Shown here: in pieces, positions 11,061 to 20,233 of the stretch | Numbering within the stretch: the stretch's first letter is position 1 | Layout: every line of letters starts with the position of its first letter | Assembly (NCBI RefSeq): GCF_016097555.1 | Contig: NC_054704.1 | Location: 260,331 to 324,330, forward strand | Direction of reading: 5' to 3' | DNA from: Gigantopelta aegis | Taxonomy: Eukaryota > Mollusca > Gastropoda > Neomphalida > Peltospiridae | Length of the DNA: 64,000 nucleotides | Made by a program: the position numbers and the translations under genes | Notes under the pieces: generated by a model | The model's database searches: none | Told to the model about the DNA's origin: nothing | Seen by the model: only the letters and a program-made list of their open reading frames with translations

Positions 11061-11498
11061 AAGTGTATTATCTCGCCTTCATGTAAAATTCTTTAATCTC
11101 ATTGGTTGTTTGCCGTTGGACAAATCCCTTATATCCCTGTGGGCGGAGCCAAATTCTCTTATACCCCGTCTGTAATTTCCAACAGTTTCCAGCCACCCCA
11201 GTTAATGCTAAAGCAATAATTAGATTATAAATAACATTGATAATCAATCAAGTATACATAATTAATTATATTTTTACTATAAAATACACTATTTCAATAG
11301 TTTTAAAAGCTACAATGTTGAACTGGGCCACCTAATTACGGTCGTGGTGTTATTGTATTAATGCGCGATTAGCAACAGTTGTTTTTTGTTTTTTATTTTT
11401 AATATTTTTATTTTATTACTTCATACATTTCTGATAAAAAAAAGAGGTTTTTTGTTTGTTTTGTTTTTATTAATATCTGTTTCAGACAATTTCGTATT

Positions 11499-12648
11499 TG
11501 TGACGGAACATGTTCTTATCTTTTCGCGACGGTGGTAGTCTTGTGTCCCAATATGCACTTACACCAGGTGGGCACTTGGTTACATAATACCTCCGCGCGA
11601 CCGTACCCCCTAATACACACCCAGACAAGGTGTGGAGGCCATGTGGCCAGTAGTTACGTAATAACTCCGGTAGTGCGTTTTATGACCGGGGTATTGCTGG
11701 CGAACTCGCGACAGTAAGTCTGGCCATCTAAGAAAATATACCGACTCTGGGAGTTGTGGAAATATCACATGATAGGTGAGGTACCGCGTTGTGCCCCCAG
11801 GCGATATTCGCTGTCTCTGAGATTTTTGAATAAATAGATAGGATTTTAGATATATCGAGGAGAAACATTGGAAGTATCCAGGGGAAACGGACGTCGTCCA
11901 CTGAACGATCTATATAAGTTCAGTCCGGACGTGGTAAATATATTTTTCTGCTCTGTTGTATAACCTGTGATTGATGTGACTTTAAATATTTTAATACTGT
12001 ATTGTACCAATATTCTTTAGACAGTGTCTCCGGTAATCTGACGAAGTAAATTGTAGGCTTCACTGTTCTAATATATTTATACGAGTATTTGGTAAGATAA
12101 AGCTTAGCCGGTTATCCTAGAGGACCTAGGTAAACTGTAGGTTATTGTCTTTATTGTGATAGGTACCAGTATTAATTCTGTATTACAAGGTTACTGAATG
12201 AGTATTTAAGGGTTAATTAAAAATTAACCAGTTAGGAATAGAGTTGTAATTCCTTTATTAATTAAGTTCCCCTGGAAGCGTTTCTCAATTATCACACGTG
12301 TGTGTGTGTATCACGGTGAAGTGATTAGAATATTGTGTAAACTAGACACCTAGTAATTAACTAATTAAGTGATTAGTTCTGGATTGTTATTATATTGTTG
12401 TTGTAAATTAACTACTGCGGCAAGTACATTTGTCAGCGTAGTGTTAATACAGATTCCAAAGTGTATTGTGTTTTGTTATGTTTTCTAGTGAACTAAACGT
12501 GCTATATATAATTATATTTATATAAGATCTTATCTCTGATTATACCTAGAGCCGAGCCACTCGGGTATTGGACTGCCCGATACAGAGAGATCTAATAGAT
12601 ATACCGTTAGAAGAGATATTTGGATAATCGTGTTTTATTCAGTTACGG
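11499..12648. mobile_element. Possible solo LTR fossil
   Basis: The block of about 1.15 kb starts TGTGACGG and interrupts the degenerate 34-bp repeat region. It has a TATATAAG-type box near 11911 and an AATAAA near 11830. The 5-bp GTATT lies just left of the start and again at 12649-12653, as a target-site duplication might. No internal coding region is present. The right end does not show the usual CA, so the call is weak; it could be another kind of non-coding insertion. Confidence 0.3.
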
Positions 12649-12832
12649 GTATTACAAACATTTGAAGTTAAAAACTCGTTTATCGATGGAACTATTTTTC
12701 GTCACTGGCAAGTGTTTTCGTTCGCGTCCGCGTGGTACGGCTCCGTTAATAAATTGTTAACAATTATTGTCTGGCGTTATTTTGATTATTTGGCTATATG
12801 CCTATGGTTTAACATGTCGGCAAGATAAATTC

Positions 12833-12973
12833 GTTGTAGAAGCATCTCTCGGGGTATATGGCTTTTTATGTACCCTCTGTGTGCTCTGTTACCCCCTCGC
12901 CTTCGGCTCGGGGTAAAAGAACACACAAAGGGTACATAAAAAGCCATATACCCCTCGTGATGCTTCTACAACT
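12833..12973. repeat. Long palindrome (hairpin of about 60-bp arms)
   Basis: The left arm runs TTGTAGAAGCATCTCTCGGG and GTATATGGCTTTTTATGTAC. The right arm is its near-complete inverse, ending GATGCTTCTACAAC. The loop is CCTCGCCTTCGGCTCGG. It is probably a foldback element. Confidence 0.85.
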
Positions 12974-13118
12974 TATACTGTTTTATATTACACAGACGTC
13001 ATAACAATTATGTTGATGTATAATACACAGCCATGACAAAGTATATTGATTTATAATACAAGGTGTATTGTCGTGTTCTTGTTTAATTCACTAATGTGCT
13101 TGTAATTGTTAATTGCAG

Positions 13119-13224
13119 CTTTAAACAGGACCTGATTTCTCACCTGCAATCTGTTTCGCTGTTAGACAATTTTGACAGCATGGAAACAAGAGACGTTGAG
13201 ATAACATTTCACCATGAAGAGAAG
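13119..13224 (+). CDS. Receptor exon 7
   Basis: 106 nt (1 + 35 codons): phase 2 in, phase 0 out (TTGCAG before, AAG/GTAACT after). The peptide includes SHLQSVSLLDNFDSMETRDV and EITFHHEEK. It continues into exon 8 without a stop and would be the last strands of GAIN subdomain B before the GPS. Confidence 0.75.
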
Positions 13225-13700
13225 GTAACTCTCCTAATGTCACAGTGTGTCTGTTTACCACCCGTCCTGTGAAATGGCTTTGTAACGTAGATGAGCTCAA
13301 TAACATGTAATACCAGGACGCCTAAAATAAATATAACTTATATAAGTTGATCATAGATAATTAGACGGAAATTATTTTCTCGTGATTTGGGAGTAGCTCC
13401 CATAGGTGGCGCTTTGGTATGGTTAATGCTGCACGTGCAGTTTGTAGCACGTGTCATTCAGCCTAGGACACCGACAGGGCAAGTGGTGTTTTCGTTATTT
13501 TGAATTATGGTGAAGTATTAGTATGTGTTATTATGTTACTTAATGTATAATCGGTCAGTCGGTCCGGCCTAGTGTGTTTACAATAAATGAGTTGATATGT
13601 ATTGGTGTTTTGTGTTTTCTATGGGAGGGCTCTGGAGTTGAGGGAAATTACTTAAGCATGGTTGAATTTTTAAGATGTTTTTGTTTCAAGTGTGTCACGA
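13225..13700. other. Intron, nothing recognised
   Basis: Unique AT-rich intron sequence without coding or repeat structure that I can support. Confidence 0.45.
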
Positions 13701-13705
13701 GATCA

Positions 13706-14130
13706 GATGTAGCTTAGTGGGTAGAATGCTCAACTGAGGTGCATGGGTACTAGGATTGAACCCCCTCAGCGGATCAACTGGATTGTGTTCTGTCATAGCC
13801 ATTGTCCCAAGATTGGTACATCAACGTTTGTCCTGTGTGGAAAGTGTTTATAATCTGAATAACAAAACCGTTATTCTAATAAAATCGTATCTCCACACAA
13901 GACGGAGTTGAAAGGGTATTAGCCAGGTTCTGGTTGTACCCTGGGACTGCTGCCAGGTGCCTCCTCTACAGGAGGACTGCCACTCTTCACGACATCCTCA
14001 ACGATAACTTGCTGCTAATGGAAACATGTAGCGGGTTGGTATTGTGCATGTACGTGTTTGACTATGGATAACGGTTTTGTCGTTCAGATTTGACATCCGG
14101 TAGGCGATGTTTAATTAATCAATGTGTTCT
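13706..14130 (+). mobile_element. Diverged tRNA-derived SINE
   Basis: The head has a TAGCTTAGTGGGTAGAATG A-box-like stretch and a GGATTGAACCC B-box-like stretch about 40 bp later. The body lacks the clear AAAGATCCCTTGCTG block of the other SINEs, so it may be a different family. The right end is uncertain. Confidence 0.5.
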
Positions 14131-14272
14131 GGGGGTGTTCTTAATGAAAACAAACTTTTATTCAGTGTGTCTAATTGGGCTTTTTTAGTTGACTTGTAAA
14201 TATTTAGAAACTGTTGTTGGTTACAACTCGTTGATGTGTATACTAGTAGTTAGAGATTGTTGTTATTTTCAG

Positions 14273-14328
14273 GAGAAATCTCCAATACAGTTTAACACTA
14301 TCTGCGTGTCTTGGCAGACAAATGAAAC
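14273..14328 (+). CDS. Receptor exon 8 copy 1, first half of GPS
   Basis: 56 nt, phase 0 in and phase 2 out (ATTTTCAG before, GAAAC/GTAAGT after). It encodes EKSPIQFNTICVSWQTNE plus a split Thr codon. CVSW supplies the first GPS cysteine and tryptophan; the rest of the GPS is in the exon at 15557. This copy has the best pyrimidine tract and is adopted in the model, but copies 2-4 are equally compatible with the reading frame. Confidence 0.75.
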
Positions 14329-14346
14329 GTAAGTCATTGCTTTTAG

Positions 14347-14402
14347 GAGAAATCTCCAATACAGCTTAACACTGTCTGCGTGTCTTGGCAGACAAATGAA
14401 AC
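14347..14402 (+). CDS. Exon 8 copy 2 (alternative)
   Basis: Acceptor TTTTAG, donor AAC/GTAAGT. Same frame as copy 1, with Phe to Leu and Ile to Val changes just before the GPS cysteine (QLNTVCVSW). It could replace copy 1 in a message without changing length. Confidence 0.5.
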
Positions 14403-14420
14403 GTAAGTCATTGCTTTCAG

Positions 14421-14476
14421 GAGAAATCTCCAATACAGTTTAACACTGTCTGCGTGTCTTGGCAGACAAATGAAAC
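14421..14476 (+). CDS. Exon 8 copy 3 (alternative)
   Basis: Acceptor TTTCAG, donor AAC/GTAAGT. It encodes QFNTVCVSW and differs from copy 1 only by Ile to Val. Confidence 0.5.
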
Positions 14477-14494
14477 GTAAGTCATTGCTTTTAG

Positions 14495-14550
14495 GAGAAA
14501 TCTCCAATACAGCTTAACACTGTCTGCGTGTCTTGGCAGACAAATGAAAC
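14495..14550 (+). CDS. Exon 8 copy 4 (alternative)
   Basis: Identical to copy 2 in the exon and both splice sites (TTTTAG acceptor, GTAAGT donor). Confidence 0.5.
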
Positions 14551-14568
14551 GTAAGTCATTGCTTTCAG

Positions 14569-14624
14569 GAGAAATCTCCAATACAGTTTAACACTGTCTG
14601 CGTGTCTTGGCAGACAAATGAAAC
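14569..14624 (+). pseudogene. Exon 8 copy 5, donor lost
   Basis: The coding part equals copy 3 and the TTTCAG acceptor is intact, but the donor reads TTAAGT instead of GTAAGT. It should therefore not be usable as an internal exon. Confidence 0.8.
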
Positions 14625-14654
14625 TTAAGTCATTGCTTTTTTACTTCATTGGGG

Positions 14655-14955
14655 TGCGAGACGTAGCCCAGTTGGAAAGCGCTTTTCTGATTTGTGGTTG
14701 GTCAAGGATCGATCCATGTCAGTGGCCTACTGGTCACTATGTGCACCACGACTGATATATCAAAGGCCATGGTATGTGCTCTCATGCTTGTGAGGTAGTT
14801 CATATAAAACATTCCTTGCTACTAATGAAACAATGTAGCGGGTTTCCTCTCTAAAAGTATATGTCAGAATTACCATATGTTTGACATCCAATAGCCGATG
14901 AGTAATAGGCCAGTATTCTCTAGTGGTGTTGTTAAACAAAAATTAACTTTAAACT
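14655..14955 (+). mobile_element. tRNA-derived SINE, related body
   Basis: The head GTAGCCCAGTTGGAAAGCGC is A-box-like and GGATCGATCC is B-box-like. The body matches the other SINEs (GCGGGTTTCCTCT, CATATGTTTGACATCCAATA, CTAGTGGTGTTGTTAAACA). It starts a few bases after the exon 8 array. Confidence 0.75.
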
Positions 14956-15280
14956 CTTTAATTCATCATTAATTGACGTCCTTTCTATGTTTTGTTTTTG
15001 TGAACTACCATCAGTGGTCGTATGTAAATCTTACAAATGTAAATATTAATATTATTCATTAAGGTATTTAACATAATTAAAATGAAACCAGAATGTTCAG
15101 TTTGACTGTGAAACTGGTTGAAACATGGATAACATGTCAATACATGTTAAATGTGCACAACTGTTAAAATTTAAAAACTAAAAACGCAATATAATTGTTT
15201 TTTATATCTTTAAATACTAATATGGTAGTAACATTACATTTTAATAACTTTTACTGACATAGTATATAATGATTTAGTCC
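14956..15280. other. Intron, nothing recognised
   Basis: AT-rich unique sequence leading into the acceptor-bearing array. Confidence 0.45.
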
Positions 15281-15284
15281 GTGT

Positions 15285-15562
15285 GTAATTCAGGAATTAA
15301 ACCTTTCTGATATAGTATATGACGATTTAGTCGGTTTGTTATTCAGGAATTAACTTTTACTGACATAATATATAACAATTTATTCCGTTTGTTATTCAGG
15401 AATTAACTTTTACTGACAGTATATAACGATTTATTCCGTTTGTTATTCAGGAATTTACGTTTACTGACATAGTATATAACGATTTATTCCGTTTGTTATT
15501 CAGGAATTTAAATTTTCTGACATAGTATATGACTATTTATTCCGTTTGTTATTCAGGAATTT
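15285..15562 (+). repeat. About 53-bp array containing the exon 9 acceptor
   Basis: Six copies of a unit ending in GTTTGTTATTCAGGAATT, with acceptors near 15290, 15345, 15399, 15450, 15502 and 15556. The last is the acceptor used in the model. The repeat thus includes the first coding bases of exon 9. Unit spacing varies between about 51 and 55 bp. Confidence 0.9.
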
Positions 15563-15683
15563 ACTACACGGGTATTGGTCAGTGAAAAACTGTGTTGTTC
15601 TCAGCGCCAGCGCCGCCTCCACCAGATGTCTGTGTACGGTGCCCGGCCACTTCGGAGTGATTGCCCGCCAGGTGAACGAGACT
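15557..15683 (+). CDS. Receptor exon 9, second half of GPS
   Basis: 127 nt (1 + 42 codons): phase 2 in, phase 0 out (ATTCAG before, GAGACT/GTGAGT after). It supplies the second GPS tryptophan and cysteine (GYWSVKNC) and the final pair (CLC), giving the C-W-W-C-C-C GPS layout with exon 8. At the cleavage position, where the family has HLT or HLS after C-x-C-N, this protein has V-P-G (CLCTVPGHFGVI). Autoproteolysis is therefore unlikely. The residues after it would be the tethered-agonist strand leading to TM1. Confidence 0.8.
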
Positions 15684-15890
15684 GTGAGTAGTCTCACACT
15701 AGCAGTGTTTCGTTGTTGTCACGTGGGACAGATGTGTTGATGAGACGGTCACCAAGCAACTCACTGTAACCATTCAAACCACATAGCTTTGTTGCGAATC
15801 ACAGTAATACAAAACATTGTTGAATAAATTTATAGGTAACACTTTGTTCATAGTCTGGGTAAGATTACTATCTTCATATTATTGTTATTA
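15684..15890. other. Intron, nothing recognised
   Basis: Short unique AT-rich intron sequence. Confidence 0.4.
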
Positions 15891-16262
15891 GGCCATCGGT
15901 CTACAGGGTAGTAGGTACTGGGTTCGGATCCCAGTCGAGGCATGGGATTTTTAATCCAGATACCGACTCCAAACCCTGAGTGAGTGCTCCGCAAAGCTCA
16001 GTGGGTAGGTGTAAACCACTTGCACCGACCAGTGATCCATAACTGGTTCAACAAAGGTCATGGTTTGTGCTATCCTGCCTGTGGGAAGCGCAAATAAAAG
16101 ATCCCTTGCTGCTAATCGGAAAGAGTTGCCCATGTAGTGGCGACAGCGGGTTTCCTCTCAAAATCTGTGTGGTCCTTAACCATATGTCTGACGCCATATA
16201 ACCGTAAATAAAATGTGTTGAGTGCGTCATTAAATAAAACATTTCTTTCTTTTTTTCTTTCA
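15891..16262 (+). mobile_element. tRNA-derived SINE, 5'-truncated
   Basis: It begins within the tRNA head (TAGGCCATCGGTCTACAGGG), keeps the B box GGTTCGGATCC, and then the full body and a TTTCTTTC tail. It is close in sequence to the copy at 4391-4795, missing about 30 bp of the head. Confidence 0.85.
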
Positions 16263-16289
16263 TATTATTGTTAAGACATTGCTTTGTTT

Positions 16290-17100
16290 ACAGTAAGAGA
16301 AATGCATTGCGTTGTGTGGTTGGTCAGTACATTATTTTGTTCACACTATGGGCAATGCATTGTTTTGTTCACATTATGGGTGAGATATTATTTTGTTAAC
16401 ACAGGATAATACATTATTTTGTTTATATTGTGGGTAATACATTATTTTATTCACACTATGGCCAGTACATTATTTTTTCACACTATGGCCAACACATTGT
16501 TTTGATCACACTGTGGGTAATACATTGTGTTGTTAACGCTATGGGTAATACATTGTGTTGTTAACGCTATGGGTAATACATTGTGTTGTTAACGCTATGG
16601 GTAATACATTGTGTTGTTAACGCTATGGGTAATACATTGTGTTGTTAACGCTATGGGTAATACATCATTTTTTTCATAAACATTCATTTATTTATTTATT
16701 ATTCTTTTTTTTCACACTATGGCCAATACATTGTTTTGTTCACACTATGGGTAATAAATTGTTTTGATCATACTGTGGGTAATATATTGTTTTGTTAACG
16801 CTATGGGTAATACATACTTTTTTTCACACTATGGCCAATATATTGTTTTGTTCATACTATGGATAATACATTGTTTTGATTATACTGTGGGTAATACATT
16901 GTTTTGTTAACGCTATGGGTAATACATAAAAAAAAATCACACTATGGCCAATACATTGTTTTGTTCACACTATGGATAATAAATTGTTTTCATCATACTG
17001 TGGGTAATACATTGTTTTCATAACACTATGCGTAATACATTATTTTATTCACACGGAAAGAAATATATTGTTTTGTTCACATTATGGGTAATACATAAGA
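16290..17100 (+). repeat. About 28-bp array, left part
   Basis: Many units of TACATTGTTTTGTTCACACT plus ATGGGTAA with substitutions, deletions and a GTTAACGC variant repeated five times (16515-16665). The array is interrupted by a 1.25-kb insertion and resumes at about 18345. Confidence 0.85.
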
Positions 17101-18344
17101 GATTATTATACGAGCTTGTGTGTCGTACTTATTTTAGGAAACGAGTTTCAGGATTATTGTATTACCCAAGCGAGAGCGAGTGTAATACATTAATTCTGAC
17201 ACGAGTTTCGTAAAATCAGTACGACTCACACGCTAGTGTAATAAAGAGACGACGACATGACGTCATATTTCAAATGCACAGTCTGAGCTAGGACTGGAAG
17301 AAGCAACGTCATGTTATGACGTCGCTTCCCAAAATTACGTCATTACACTTGTTATTACACGTGTGCTTCGCATGATTGTTATTAACTGGGTTATGTTGAA
17401 CCATATGGATAATAAATAGAGGATATTATATGAGTGTCCCTGACACGAGTGCCGTAAACATCGTCTGTCATGGACACGAATGTAAGATTCTGTTTATTAC
17501 CGTAGATCTGTCTTGCTAAATGAACATTCCAGTCATTCTTTACAAACTAACGTTTCCTTAACGGCGGAGTAATATTTGTTCATTGATGTCTTGAAAACCA
17601 AATCACAACCTGTTCTAAAGTTACGTGATATTTATACGCCCATAAGTAAAGAGTACACATGTATCAACAGCTGTAAATTGTAAAACAAGAGTATACTAAA
17701 AAGCAAACAAATACACAGTAATTGAAATAATTAGTTTTTAATTTGAATGACGTCAGTATTCCAATGACGTCACTTTGCATCTCCTTACAATAACTATAAA
17801 TAGGGTACATGACGTTTCCGTTTTAAGAATGCTGGAAAAATTCCAGTTCAAAATTGCTATTGAATTTTTTTTTTTTTGAACATTATTAACGCACCTGAAT
17901 GTGTTTGTAGAAAATCCTTTTACTAAATATGGCTTTCAAGTGAAATTACGGTAAGATATGCTAGATTTATTATGTACGAAGCCAAAACAAGGGTGCGAAA
18001 AGTGACTCGTCGACCTTAGTATAGATTTCTAACAGTTGTGAACGTTATATTCATAATTAAGTGTTTGATGTGTCACAACTACATCGTAATATAATACAAG
18101 TTATCATAAATAATCAATTAAAAACACATATTTGTCATTACAGCATGTGATCAGCTTACACTCGAAATAAAAATGTATTAATGAAGAAAGTAATATCTGT
18201 GGAATGTCGTGTCAGCCAATCAGAAAGAAATGTACTCTTACAACAGCCAATCGTTAAACGACAATGTCAGGAGGGCATACGATTTAGTTATGACATACGA
18301 GGGAAATCGTACGATAAATATGACTCGTTATGCTGTACCTCGTA
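17097..18344. mobile_element. Foldback-rich insertion in the 28-bp array
   Basis: The insertion splits the array. At 17097-17243 it has inverted arms around ACGAGTTTC and GTGTGTCGTACT. A second palindromic portion runs to 17480. At 17742-18020 it shares a block (with ATGACGTTTCCGTTTTAAGA and GTGAAATTACGGTAAGATAT) with 44355-44640. No coding region is seen. It is probably a composite of non-autonomous foldback elements. Confidence 0.55.
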
Positions 18345-18690
18345 GGTAATAAATTGTTTTCTTCAATCTATGGGTAATGCATTATTTTGTTCACACTGGG
18401 TATTACATTGTTTTGTTCACACTGGGTAATGCATTATTTTGTTCACACTGGGTATTACATTGTTTTGTTCACACTGGGTATTACATTGTTTTGTTCACAC
18501 TGGGTATTACATTGTTTTGTTCATACTGGGTATTACATTGTTTTGTTCACACTGGGTATTACATTGTTTTGTTCACACTGGGTATTACATTGTTTTGTTC
18601 ACACTGGGTATTACATTGTTTTGTTCACACTGGGTATTACATTGTTTTGTTCACACTATGGGTAATATATTGTTTTAAACACTAAGAGAA
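18345..18690 (+). repeat. 26 to 28-bp array, right part, up to exon 10
   Basis: About a dozen units of ACATTGTTTTGTTCACACTG plus GGTATT, ending 25 bp before the exon 10 acceptor. It is the same family as 16290-17100 but more homogeneous. Open frames through it are artefacts of the repeat. Confidence 0.9.
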
Positions 18691-18713
18691 ATACATTGTT
18701 TTCATTGTTTAAG

Positions 18714-18817
18714 GTTATTGTTGAGGAGGGAACACTTGGAGAACTGATCATTATTGGCTGCGTAATTGCTACCTGTGGTCTCCTAGCAACCTTGGTTATT
18801 TACCTGTTCGTGTGGAG
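18714..18817 (+). CDS. Receptor exon 10, TM1
   Basis: 104 nt (34 codons + 2): phase 0 in, phase 2 out (acceptor GTTTAAG, donor TGGAG/GTTTGT). It encodes VIVEEGTLGE followed by a hydrophobic helix (LIIIGCVIATCGLLATLVIY) ending LFVWR. The order GPS, short stalk, TM1 is that of adhesion GPCRs. Confidence 0.8.
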
Positions 18818-19324
18818 GTTTGTATTAATAAATAGTTTTATTGTCCGTGTTTTGTCCTGTCTTAATCAATTTTTGCATACCACTAGCGCCAGTTTGTTAA
18901 AGTCTCAATCCGACATTCTGCACTGGTTTGTGATTGAACAAAGGGTAAAACATTAATCCGAATGCTTTAGACAGAATGTTTGAAAGTTTTTACCAAGATT
19001 GTTTTCCTACTGAAATAAAGGGCAGAGTATAGCTAAGACGTTTAAGTGTTGATCGTCGTTAATTGCTTGTTATTTTCGCATTCCAACTAGTGCCCATTGG
19101 TATGTAGTTTATGGAAAAATACGTATAACAGATCCTTTGCAGCCTTTTATTGTAAGAGTAGCCTGTGTGGTAGCAGCGAGTTTCCTCTCGTTCTTTGTTC
19201 GACCGCGTGTCGAAATACTCATGTGTGAGACACCAAACAGCTGTAACTTTTAAACTGTGCTGAGATGACATTAAACAAACATCCCTTTCCTTTCCTGTTG
19301 CATGTTACTGTTTGTTTTTTCCAG
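18818..19324 (+). mobile_element. Intron with decayed SINE body
   Basis: From about 19085 to 19290 there are degenerate matches to the SINE body (AACAGATCCTTTGCAGCC, GTAGCCTGTGTGG, GCGAGTTTCCTCT, ACATTAAACAAACATCC). The tRNA head is not recognisable. The rest of the intron is unique. Confidence 0.55.
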
Positions 19325-19433
19325 ACGTCTGGTTGGCGACGCCCACGTGATTCACATCAACTTCGTGCTCAGTCTGACGTCCATCAACATCATCCACCTC
19401 GTCTACTTCGGCCAAGACTCAGCTCACAGTCCA
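19325..19433 (+). CDS. Receptor exon 11, TM2
   Basis: 109 nt (1 + 36 codons): phase 2 in, phase 0 out (TTTCCAG before, CCA/GTAAGT after). It encodes RRLVGDAHVIHINFVLSLTS and then INIIHLVYFGQDS. The pattern I-H-x-N-x-x-x-S-L in TM2 is typical of adhesion GPCRs. The final nine coding bases are part of the array that follows. Confidence 0.8.
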
Positions 19434-19828
19434 GTAAGTTAACAGTCCAATACATTGATAGATTTACAAGCCAGGACACCGTCCAATAAGTTGACAGTCC
19501 AATACATTGATAGAGTTACAGTCCAAGTCACAGTCCAGTAAGCTGACAGTCCATTAAGTTGATAGAGTTACAGGCTAGGTCACAGTCCAGTAAGTTAACG
19601 GTCCAATGAGTTGATAGTTACAGGTCAGGTTACAGTCCAGTATGTTAACGGTCCAATGAGTTGATAGTTACAAGCCAGGTCACAGTCCAGTAAGTTAACG
19701 GTCCAATGAGTTGATAGAGTTACAGGCCAGGTCACAGTCCAGTAAGTTAACGGTCCAATGAGTTGATAGAGTTACAGGCCAGGTCACAGTCCAGTAAGTT
19801 AACGGTCCAATGAGTTGATAGAGTTACA
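19421..19828 (+). repeat. About 60-bp array containing the exon 11 donor
   Basis: Units of CACAGTCCAGTAAGTTAACG plus GTCCAATGAGTTGATAGAG and a TTACAGGCCAGGT block. The first unit spans the exon 11 donor CAGTCCA/GTAAGTTAA. The same donor recurs in most units up to the assembly gap, which lies inside this array. Confidence 0.9.
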
Positions 19829-20028
19829 NNNNNNNNNNNNNNNNNNNNNNNNNNNNNNNNNNNNNNNNNNNNNNNNNNNNNNNNNNNNNNNNNNNNNNNN
19901 NNNNNNNNNNNNNNNNNNNNNNNNNNNNNNNNNNNNNNNNNNNNNNNNNNNNNNNNNNNNNNNNNNNNNNNNNNNNNNNNNNNNNNNNNNNNNNNNNNNN
20001 NNNNNNNNNNNNNNNNNNNNNNNNNNNN
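19829..20028. other. Assembly gap, 200 N
   Basis: Exactly 200 N, so the true size is unknown. The gap sits between TM2 and a short hydrophobic exon. The missing exons for TM3 onward could be here, because none is visible elsewhere in the gene. Confidence 0.95.
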
Positions 20029-20191
20029 TGTGTAATGTGACTGTAACCACTACAGTACTGATAATATAGTTAATGATATAGAAAGTTGGGTAGGCGGTGA
20101 TAGACGGGTAGCGTTCAAGTGTACAACATAAATCTTTGCTTTCATTTAACGATTACAAATATGAGATCATTAATATTTATTTCACTTGCAG

Positions 20192-20233
20192 ACTCTCGTC
20201 ATCATACTGACGTTTCTGGTCTTCGAGCAGCAG
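20192..20233 (+). CDS. Receptor exon 12, short hydrophobic segment
   Basis: 42 nt, 14 codons, phase 0 at both ends (CACTTGCAG before, CAGCAG/GTGAGA after). It encodes TLVIILTFLVFEQQ. This could be the end of a late transmembrane helix if TM3-TM6 lie in the gap. It is too short to be a whole helix on its own. Confidence 0.6.

Larger units (their letters stand above)
14273..14642 (+). repeat. Exon 8 duplicated five times in tandem (74-bp period)
   Basis: The 56-nt exon plus 18 nt of intron is repeated with starts at 14273, 14347, 14421, 14495 and 14569, exactly 74 bp apart. Copies 2 and 4 are identical, and 3 and 5 are identical within the exon, so the array grew partly as a 148-bp dimer. Copies 1-4 have AG acceptors (alternately TTTCAG and TTTTAG) and GTAAGT donors. 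The 18-nt spacers are far too short to be removed as introns. Reading through a spacer gives ACG then TAA at once. Confidence 0.95.

Noticed and set aside
11532-11717. A small frame inside the possible solo LTR
   Set aside because: Short, without any family resemblance, and in a non-coding fossil.
15557-19433. Polycystin-1-like protein instead of an adhesion GPCR
   Set aside because: Polycystin-1 also has a GPS, but the TM1 and TM2 exons here, with I-H-x-N in TM2, follow the GPCR pattern and no PLAT domain is seen.
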